Source: Dehalococcoidia bacterium
Lineage (GTDB): Bacteria > Chloroflexota > Dehalococcoidia > GIF9 > AB-539-J10
Direction: 5' to 3'
NCBI GenBank assembly: GCA_030602785.1
Contig: JAUVZB010000006.1
Coordinates: 1 to 64,000 of the forward strand
DNA: 64,000 nt
Under the pieces are notes generated by a model that saw only the letters and a list, made by a program, of their open reading frames with translations, searched no databases and was not told where the DNA came from. Of this stretch, positions 57,290 through 64,000 are shown one piece after another. Within the stretch, counting starts at the first letter, position 1. Every line of letters begins with the position of its first letter. The position numbers were made by a program, and so were the translations under genes.

Positions 57290-58792
57290 CTACGGAACCA
57301 GGAGATACTCGTCTATGAGCTTGGACAACTCCTCGTAGTTGCCACTCACGCGCTCAATGAGCCCTTCGTCGTGGTAGCGCTTCAACCTGGCCACCGTCTG
57401 CTCGACGACAACAGCAGGAAAGACACCGTCTTTCTCATATATCGCGCGCTGTTCGAGCAAAGCTGCCGCTGACTGCACACACGAGGCCGGCAGATGAGGA
57501 AGGCTGTCACGGATGGACTCCTGGCCCTCAGCAAAGATGTTCACCCCTATATGCTGATTCGCAGCGATATCGAGGGCGTCAGCCATCTGCAGTCCGTGAC
57601 GCGCGGCAACGGCAAGTCCCGCGAGCAGAAGATAGATGTTCGCCGAGCCATCAGGGCTCCGTATCTCGACGGTCTGGCTGCCTCCCTGGACTGGACACCC
57701 GGAGAGCTGCTGCGGGTTGGCATCGCAGGCCATCTCCTTGATATTCAACCAGCCAAGGGGGACGCGAATAAGGGCCGAGCGGTTGCGGTCGCCCCAGCAG
57801 ACATGGGTGGGAGCCTCCTGATGCGGAACAAGTCGCAAGTACGATGTAGGGACGGTGTTGCCAAAGGCGGTCAACGACGGCGCGAGCGTGAGGTAGCCGG
57901 CTATCACACGTCTCGCTGCGTCGCTCAACTCCCCATTCTCAATCATCGCGTTTCGGCCATCCTGCATCAGCCTGGAATGGATATGGAGGCCGTTCCCTGC
58001 ATGACCCGGGACGATTTTCGGCGCGAGGGTCACAGTCACGCCCTCGTTGCGCCCCAGCATCCGAAGCATCCACATCGACACCAGGAGCTGGTCGGCGGAT
58101 TCCTCCAGCGGGACGGGAGACAGCTCGATCTCGTGCTGCTCCATCTCCCGGCCACCCTCGCAGATGTTACCAACCTCGGAGTGACTGTACTTCACCTTGA
58201 CGCCTGCACGAACAAGCGCCCGCATGGCTTCGATTCTGTGTTTTTCTCCTCTGCAGAATGGCGCTGACTCGTGATATCCCTTCTGAGGCTTCACGGGATA
58301 GAGATGGCTGTCAGGGAAGATGACGTAGTATTCCAGTTCACCAAGCGTGTCCAGCGTGAATCCTGTCTCTCGCGTCAGAACCTCGTGCGCCCTGTGCAGC
58401 ACGTTCTCCGGGGCCGCCGCAAGGCGCTCACCCTCACCAGTGTAGTAGCTGCACAGGATGTCCATGGTCGGAAAGGGAGTGAACGGATTCCGGAAGGCCG
58501 TTTTGTACCTCGGCACAACGTAGAGGTCGCTCGACGAAGGGTCCACATAGGGCAGAAGGCTGGAGCCATCAACCCTCTCGCCCTCGGACAGCAGTCTGTC
58601 CAACGCGGCCTCGCTGGTGACGACGAAGCTGAGCGTCTTCAGACGGCCGTCGCCTCCGACATGCCGGAAGTGCACGAACTGGATGCCGTTCTCCTTCACA
58701 TAGCGGATGAGGTCTTCCTTCGTGATTTCGGTGGCAGGTTTGTCGAGGAACACCCCCACCTCGTTGTCATTCCCGTTCGCAAGGTGCGCCAT
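57290..58792 (-). CDS. Glutamine synthetase family protein
   Basis: ELEYYVIFPD, EVGNICEGGREMEQHEIELSP, PGHAGNGLHIHSRLMQDG, NRSALIRVP, EIRSPDGSANIYLLLAGLAVA. Confidence 0.88.
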   Translation of the reverse strand: MAHLANGNDNEVGVFLDKPATEITKEDLIRYVKENGIQFVHFRHVGGDGRLKTLSFVVTSEAALDRLLSEGERVDGSSLLPYVDPSSSDLYVVPRYKTAFRNPFTPFPTMDILCSYYTGEGERLAAAPENVLHRAHEVLTRETGFTLDTLGELEYYVIFPDSHLYPVKPQKGYHESAPFCRGEKHRIEAMRALVRAGVKVKYSHSEVGNICEGGREMEQHEIELSPVPLEESADQLLVSMWMLRMLGRNEGVTVTLAPKIVPGHAGNGLHIHSRLMQDGRNAMIENGELSDAARRVIAGYLTLAPSLTAFGNTVPTSYLRLVPHQEAPTHVCWGDRNRSALIRVPLGWLNIKEMACDANPQQLSGCPVQGGSQTVEIRSPDGSANIYLLLAGLAVAARHGLQMADALDIAANQHIGVNIFAEGQESIRDSLPHLPASCVQSAAALLEQRAIYEKDGVFPAVVVEQTVARLKRYHDEGLIERVSGNYEELSKLIDEYLLVP

Positions 58793-59084
58793 TAGTCGTG
58801 CATCCCCCTGTCTGTGATTCTCATCAGTCAGCCACGCCGATCGAACACATCTCCAAATCGGCGGCGTTGCAGCAGCGGCAGTTGTTGCCTCTTCTTGCCG
58901 TTGCATTGTACTACGGCCCACCATTGCGACGGCAATACCAGAAGCAGAAGGGCACAGCCTCCGGTGGGGGCAAGAGCGTGAATTTGTAGGGAGTCCCTCT
59001 ACGGCGGTACGATTGCCCCGGGTTCACCGAACGTCAGAGACGCCGGGGAGCACTGCACAACACCGCTCAGAAGGAGACAGCCAT

Positions 59085-59651
59085 ATGAAAGCCCTGGGTA
59101 TCGTCGGTAGCCCGCGCAAGGGAGGCAACACCGAAACCATCACCAGCCACGCCCTCAAGGCCCTCGCAGAGGAGGGAATCGAGACGGAGTTGATACCGCT
59201 GGCCGGCCTGAGAATCGAGGGATGCACGGCGTGCGGAGCCTGTGCGAACGCGGAGACCTGTCCGATAGATGACGACCTCCTGCCCATCTATCACAAGATG
59301 AAAGAGGCGGATTGCATCATCCTGTCGTCCCCGGTCTATTTCAGCAGCGCAACCGCGCTCATCAAGGGTCTGATGGAACGCACAGGCTTCATCGGGCGCA
59401 ACAACGGCCGGGTCTTCAAGGGAAAAACTGGCGGTCCAATCGTGGTAGGTCGAAGAGGCGGACAGAACTTCACCTTCGCCCAGATGAACTACTGGTATCA
59501 GATACTTGAGTTCTACATGACGGGCGCCAGCTACTGGAACATCGCGTTCGGCAGAAACAAGGGCGAGGTTGCGAACGATCAGGAAGGCCTCGACACTGCC
59601 TGGAGCTTCGGCAAGAATCTGGCCTACCTGATGAAGAAGCTGAACGCGTAG
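59085..59651 (+). CDS. Flavodoxin-fold NAD(P)H oxidoreductase / iron-sulfur flavoprotein-type
   Basis: LGIVGSPRKGGNTETI, CTACGACANAETCPIDDD, ADCIILSSPVYFSSATALIKGLMERT. Confidence 0.88.
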   Translation: MKALGIVGSPRKGGNTETITSHALKALAEEGIETELIPLAGLRIEGCTACGACANAETCPIDDDLLPIYHKMKEADCIILSSPVYFSSATALIKGLMERTGFIGRNNGRVFKGKTGGPIVVGRRGGQNFTFAQMNYWYQILEFYMTGASYWNIAFGRNKGEVANDQEGLDTAWSFGKNLAYLMKKLNA

Positions 59652-59822
59652 TCGGTCAAGGCCCCGGTCGAGCCCCGTGCGCCGTCATCCAGAGCGACGC
59701 ACAGAGTCGGCAAGCAACAACCCGATGCTGCCTCCTCCTGTCTGCCGCCATATTACAGGGACAGGCCCGCGACGGGGCAACTCCGCCCCCACTCCCTCCC
59801 TGGCGCAGGATGTCGTCGCGCC

Positions 59823-60503
59823 CTAGTCGCCGCCGCTGCCCTTGGGCAGGTGAGGGACAAGCCACGACAGGAAGGCATCCTCGCTGCGCGTCTGCAGGAA
59901 CACGCGTCCGGGCCCGGTGAACACGCACACGAGGCCTTCGCCGCTGAAGAGCGTCGATTTCAAGCCACCGACGCGCTGGACACGATAGTTCACGCTCTCG
60001 TCAAATGCCACCATGTGACCGTTGTCAACGGTGTAGGACTCGCCGGCGCCGAGAGACACTTCATGTATGGCGCCGTAGCTCGACAGAAAGAGGTGACCAC
60101 GCCCGCTGGCTCGGAGCAGGAAGAGACCCTCTTTGGCAAAGAATCCTTTGGCGCCCGCCCACTTCGTGTCGACAGTAAGCTGTGGTGATGATGCCAGATA
60201 TGACGAAGACTGGATGAACAGGGTCGTGCCCGAGAGGTCGAGATGAATTATGTCGCCTGGCAGCGGCGGAGCGAATGTGACCTCGCCCTGAGCCGAGGCC
60301 CTGAAGGTGTTGATGAAGAAGCTCTCGCCACCCAGGAGTTTCCGCTTCAGCCCGGAGAAGACCCCTCCCTTGATGCTGGTCTGCATCTCGATGCCGGAGG
60401 ACATCGAGACCATGGCGCCCGCCTCGGCGCTGATCTCTTCGCCTGCCTGCAGATTCACTCTGGCCAGGGAATACGAAGGCCCGTAGAGTATCTCGTGTTC
60501 CAT
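59823..60503 (-). CDS. AIM24/TIGR00266 family protein
   Basis: SYSLARVNLQAGEEISAEAGAMVSMSSGIEMQTSIKGG.FSGLKRKLLGGESFFINTF. Confidence 0.9.
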   Translation of the reverse strand: MEHEILYGPSYSLARVNLQAGEEISAEAGAMVSMSSGIEMQTSIKGGVFSGLKRKLLGGESFFINTFRASAQGEVTFAPPLPGDIIHLDLSGTTLFIQSSSYLASSPQLTVDTKWAGAKGFFAKEGLFLLRASGRGHLFLSSYGAIHEVSLGAGESYTVDNGHMVAFDESVNYRVQRVGGLKSTLFSGEGLVCVFTGPGRVFLQTRSEDAFLSWLVPHLPKGSGGD

Positions 60504-60537
60504 CAGTGTCTCCGTTGCAATGCAGCCCCAGAGGTCA

Positions 60538-61173
60538 TCAATGCGGGGCGAAGTGCTGCTCCTGGCGGGGCGACGGGACAGCGGGGAAGTGCTCCATGGC
60601 GCGCGCGGCAGCAACAGGGGCTCCGGAAGACGACCCCGAGCAGTCCAGGGACTGCACAACCGGCGTCAGGACGTCCCTCAGATCGAAGTCCACCCAGGCC
60701 GAATGATGTTCTAAATGATAGGTCGAGTGCAGGTCGAGCCCGGCGAAGTGCGACAACACGTGGTGGCAACCTTCGCACAGCCAGATGGAATCGGAGCGTT
60801 CCATAATTGAGTGCAACACGGCGGGAACCGACGGCCGTCCCAGGGCAATCAACCCCTCGGCAGCAACCCAGCGCACCTCGAAAACGCGGTCCCCCAGGGC
60901 CTCCACAAGCCCATCTGTCGCCCGGCGGTCCGCGATATCCCTGAGACACATGGCCGCCTCAAACCGCACGCGGCTCTTGCGGTGCTTCAAGGCCTGCAGC
61001 AACAACTCCACAGGGCGGGGACCCATCTCGACAAGGGCGCGACGGGCTCGCTCGCGCGTCACGCCATCACTGCTGCCCAGCTGCAAGACCATGCCCTCGA
61101 TGGTCGGGGCACAGGTCAGCGCATCGTCGGGTTGCGACGTGCGCCTGCCGAACCAACTGAAGAGCCCTTTCAT
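60538..61173 (-). CDS. HEAT-repeat protein
   Basis: RERARRALVEMGPRPVELLLQALKHRKSRVRFEAAMCLRDIADRRATDGLVEALGDRVFEVRWVAAEGLIALG. Confidence 0.8.
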   Translation of the reverse strand: MKGLFSWFGRRTSQPDDALTCAPTIEGMVLQLGSSDGVTRERARRALVEMGPRPVELLLQALKHRKSRVRFEAAMCLRDIADRRATDGLVEALGDRVFEVRWVAAEGLIALGRPSVPAVLHSIMERSDSIWLCEGCHHVLSHFAGLDLHSTYHLEHHSAWVDFDLRDVLTPVVQSLDCSGSSSGAPVAAARAMEHFPAVPSPRQEQHFAPH

Positions 61174-61507
61174 GTACCAGACGCGGCGGCGTGCCGCTCA
61201 AGACCTGCCATAGAATCCCTTGGATTATAGGCGTCACGCCCGCCCGTGTCCAACATGTCCGTTCCTCCACATCACACTACCCGTCCGGGACCCGTCAGAT
61301 GATTGGCAGGACGCGCATGGAGAAGGATGCCAGGACACAACACGTGCATTCGCACGAAAGGACCGCGTGCACGGAGACATCGCTCACGGGGGGTCGCAGC
61401 CGGCACAGGTTCCTGCAGCCGGAGTGCCGTGAGTCGCGTGAACGAGTGCACCCTCATGCATGTTGAAAGGAATTTTCGCGCAACCAGAAATATCGCCACC
61501 GAGACTA

Positions 61508-61536
61508 TTGACATGGCTAGTATGTAGGAAGAGAAT
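61508..61536 (+). promoter_or_regulatory. Candidate sigma70-like promoter for the second TRAP operon
   Basis: TTGACA-17 bp-GAGAAT; about 370 nt upstream of dctP2. Confidence 0.35.
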
Positions 61537-61909
61537 GCTATTTTGTGAGGGTTGCTCTCCATGGTTCTGTCCTGCGAGCGGCCGTAGGTTGTCCTTCGTG
61601 CCAAGGCTCCCGTTTTTCCCTACTTCTTCTCAACTACGACTTCGCAACATCCCGGCTGCAGGCAGGCAATATCCTTGCGCACGTGGCGGCCGGTTATGCC
61701 ATGAACAAACCTGCACCACTCTCCACCGCAAAGAGACAATGGTTTTCAATGCAGGGCGCACTCCCCGCGCCCTGTGATGTAAAAGGCAGAGAACAACTGT
61801 TCGCGGACCATGATGAGCTCCCTCTGGTCCAACGACCAGGGAGGTGCTGCCTATGAGATAGCTCAGCCGCACGGCAAGCTCTCTGATGGGATTTCGGAAG
61901 GGGGATTGA

Positions 61910-63022
61910 ATGGAAAAGCGGATACTTGCAGTGCTTGCGTCGTTGGTGCTTGTCGTGGGTGTGGCCTTGATTGGCTGTGCCCCGGAGGCAGCGCCAACAG
62001 AGGAGGAGGAAGCTGCGCCGGCTGCGCCGGCGGCGGAGGTATTCAACTGGAAGGTCCAGGGATACGTGCCGGCGGGCTTGCTCTTCCACGATTTTCTGGA
62101 ACACCTCGCCGTTTCAATGGAGACAATCACCGATGGTCGCATCGTGATTGACCCTCTGCCTTCAGGAACTGTGGTTGACACCAACAAGGCTCTCGACGCC
62201 GTACAGTCAAAAGTCCTGGATGGTGTTTACTGCTACACCGCCATGTGGATCGGCAAGGCCGAGGTAGCACCCCTTTTCTGCTCCACACCGGGCTTCTTCA
62301 GCCCCAAGGACAGAGTGATGTGGGAGCTATATGGTGGCGGCGCAGAGTTGAGGCAGGAGTTTTACAACAGCATAGGAGTGGACTGCCACGTCATCGCGGC
62401 TGGCTGCACTGACGCGGAGATATTCATGTGGTCCAACACTCCGCTGCGGACCCTCGACGACTTCAAGGGCAAGAATTTCCGAATGATGCCCTTGATGGGC
62501 AAGGTGCTCGAGGAGCATGGTCTCTCCACAGTTTTTCTGCCCGGTTCCGAGATAATCCCAGCCCTGGAAAGGGGGGTCCTGGATGCCGCCGAGTATAGCG
62601 TTCCTGCTTTCGACCTAAAGGCGGGCTATGCCGACATCTGCCAGTACTACCACTTCCCGGGCATACATCAGCCGAGCTCGATGCCCGAGCTGGTGTTGAA
62701 TGAGGCGAACTGGGAGGCTCTGCCGGACGACCTCAAGGAGAAGGTGGAATACGTCTGCAAGAGAGAGATGTTCTGGAGCTGGAATTACTCCGATTACATG
62801 AACATCCTCGCCCTCGAGGAGTTCGACAGGCTGGGTCGCGAGATGGTGATTATGGAGCCGGAGACGGTGGCAACGTTCCTCAAATGGGCGGACGAATACC
62901 TGGATGCCGAGTCTGAGAAAGACGATTTCTTCGCCAAGGTATGGAACAGCCAGCAGGAATTCAGAGACAGCTGGTACCCCTACGCCCACGCCATGCATTT
63001 CTCGCACGAGACCGGATACTAG
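61910..63022 (+). CDS. dctP: TRAP transporter substrate-binding lipoprotein (DctP family), second system
   Basis: Lipobox LIGCAPEAAP, acidic/Ala-rich linker; followed by DctQ and DctM. Confidence 0.9.
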   Translation: MEKRILAVLASLVLVVGVALIGCAPEAAPTEEEEAAPAAPAAEVFNWKVQGYVPAGLLFHDFLEHLAVSMETITDGRIVIDPLPSGTVVDTNKALDAVQSKVLDGVYCYTAMWIGKAEVAPLFCSTPGFFSPKDRVMWELYGGGAELRQEFYNSIGVDCHVIAAGCTDAEIFMWSNTPLRTLDDFKGKNFRMMPLMGKVLEEHGLSTVFLPGSEIIPALERGVLDAAEYSVPAFDLKAGYADICQYYHFPGIHQPSSMPELVLNEANWEALPDDLKEKVEYVCKREMFWSWNYSDYMNILALEEFDRLGREMVIMEPETVATFLKWADEYLDAESEKDDFFAKVWNSQQEFRDSWYPYAHAMHFSHETGY

Positions 63023-63051
63023 CGAGACACTAACTGCATATCAGGTGACGT

Positions 63052-63082
63052 GGGGAGGCCCCCACTTGCGTAGGGCCTCCCC
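63052..63082 (+). other. Intercistronic stem-loop between dctP2 and dctQ2
   Basis: GGGGAGGCCC-ccacttgcgta-GGGCCTCCCC perfect 10-bp stem. Confidence 0.75.
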
Positions 63083-63637
63083 ATGGACACCCGCGGACAG
63101 GTTTTCTGCGGATGGAGGCAAAGTGTGACGAAACGCTTCATTGAAATCATCGATAGCCTCAGTGACAGGACAGGGAAAGGCGGAAGCTGGATTATCCTTG
63201 CCCTCATCGGGGCGATGGTCCTGGCAACATTCATGCGGTATGCATTCAACAAATCCCCTTTCTGGGCCTATGACATGGCATGGATGCTGTACGGTGCTCA
63301 TTTCCTGCTTGGAGGGGCGTACTGCCACCTCCACCAGGGACACGTGAGAGTTGACCTGTTTTCCGAGCGCCTTTCCCCCAGGCCCAGGGCCATTCTGGAG
63401 GTTGTCGGGTACCTCGTCTTCTTCTTCCCTCTCTTCTACGTGCTCGTGGTCAGTTCCATACCCTATACCTACAATACGTGGGTCATCGGCGAGACCTCGC
63501 CGTCCAGCTCCTGGGCACCTATTCTGGGCCCCATGAAAACGCTGATGGTGCTCGGGTTCCTGCTGCTGGCCCTCCAAGGGCTGGCGCAGTTCCTCAGAGT
63601 CCTGCCCGTAGCCATAAGGGGCCATCATGAGCGTTGA
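63083..63637 (+). CDS. dctQ: TRAP transporter small permease (DctQ), second system
   Basis: 4-TM protein between DctP and DctM; start could be GTG near 63122. Confidence 0.85.
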   Translation: MDTRGQVFCGWRQSVTKRFIEIIDSLSDRTGKGGSWIILALIGAMVLATFMRYAFNKSPFWAYDMAWMLYGAHFLLGGAYCHLHQGHVRVDLFSERLSPRPRAILEVVGYLVFFFPLFYVLVVSSIPYTYNTWVIGETSPSSSWAPILGPMKTLMVLGFLLLALQGLAQFLRVLPVAIRGHHER

Positions 63638-64000
63638 TCTCCTCACCGTCTTGATGTTCGTCGGTATTCTGCTGGGCGTGGCCACCGGCTTCCCCATCGC
63701 TTTCGTCCTTGGTGGCCTCGGCGTGCTGTTTGGATTCCTTTCCGGGGTAGGGATTCAAGGTCTGGTGCCCATACGGGCCTTCGGAGTGGTGGACGAGTAT
63801 ATCTTCGCCTGCATCCCTCTGTTTGTCTTCATGGGCTGCATGATGGAGCGCTCGGGTTGCTCGGAGCTGGCCTTCGGCACCCTGCACAAGTGGATGGGAA
63901 ACATAAGAGGAGGCCTGGCGATTGCCACAATCCTCATCTGCACCCTGTTTGCAGCTACTACAGGGATAATCGGTGCTTCCGTCACTACCATGGGACTTGT
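63627..64000 (+). CDS. dctM: TRAP transporter large permease (DctM), partial, runs off the window
   Basis: MSVDLLTVLMFVGILLGVATGFPIAFVLGG...YIFACIPLFVFMGCMMERSG; overlaps the dctQ2 end. Confidence 0.9.
   Translation, partial: MSVDLLTVLMFVGILLGVATGFPIAFVLGGLGVLFGFLSGVGIQGLVPIRAFGVVDEYIFACIPLFVFMGCMMERSGCSELAFGTLHKWMGNIRGGLAIATILICTLFAATTGIIGASVTTMGL

Noticed and set aside
1-64000. CRISPR array, rRNA or tRNA genes
   Set aside because: No regularly spaced direct repeats of CRISPR length, no rRNA signatures and no convincing tRNA cloverleaf noticed by eye; a tRNAscan/Infernal run would be decisive

Overview
High-GC bacterial chromosome segment, dense with CDS and probably Chloroflexota/Dehalococcoidia-like. 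The taxonomic guess rests on lipoprotein linkers, TRAP transporters and gene repertoire only. Three themes stand out. (1) About 1.7-26.7 kb is a putative acid-catabolism island. It has six full-length paralogs of the UxaA/GarD/SuyB dehydratase large subunit, only two separate SAF-domain small subunits, an IlvD/Edd dehydratase, a C_GCAxxG_C_C protein, a DctPQM TRAP transporter, a GlcD-type FAD oxidase, two tandem NAD-epimerases, an SDR, an enolase with altered active-site residues, a MOFRL-type glycerate kinase and a PTE-type (possible lactonase) protein. (2) About 22.65-31.9 kb is a mobile-element zone. It holds an ISNCY/IS1202-like element, an inverted remnant of its end about 6.7 kb away, and a second truncated transposase fused in frame to a beta-propeller-like C-terminus with one amber codon between. 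(3) About 47-51 kb is a larC-larB-larE nickel-pincer cofactor operon, preceded by an ECF transporter that looks decayed: a 5'-truncated CbiQ and a CbiO lacking Walker B. Other genes are ordinary housekeeping or accessory functions (tRNA nucleotidyltransferase, DnaJ, TrmO, glutamine-synthetase-like, methyltransferases, flavodoxin-fold proteins, a second TRAP operon running off the right edge). I saw no rRNA, tRNA or CRISPR array. All calls come from reading the sequence and ORF translations; no searches were run.
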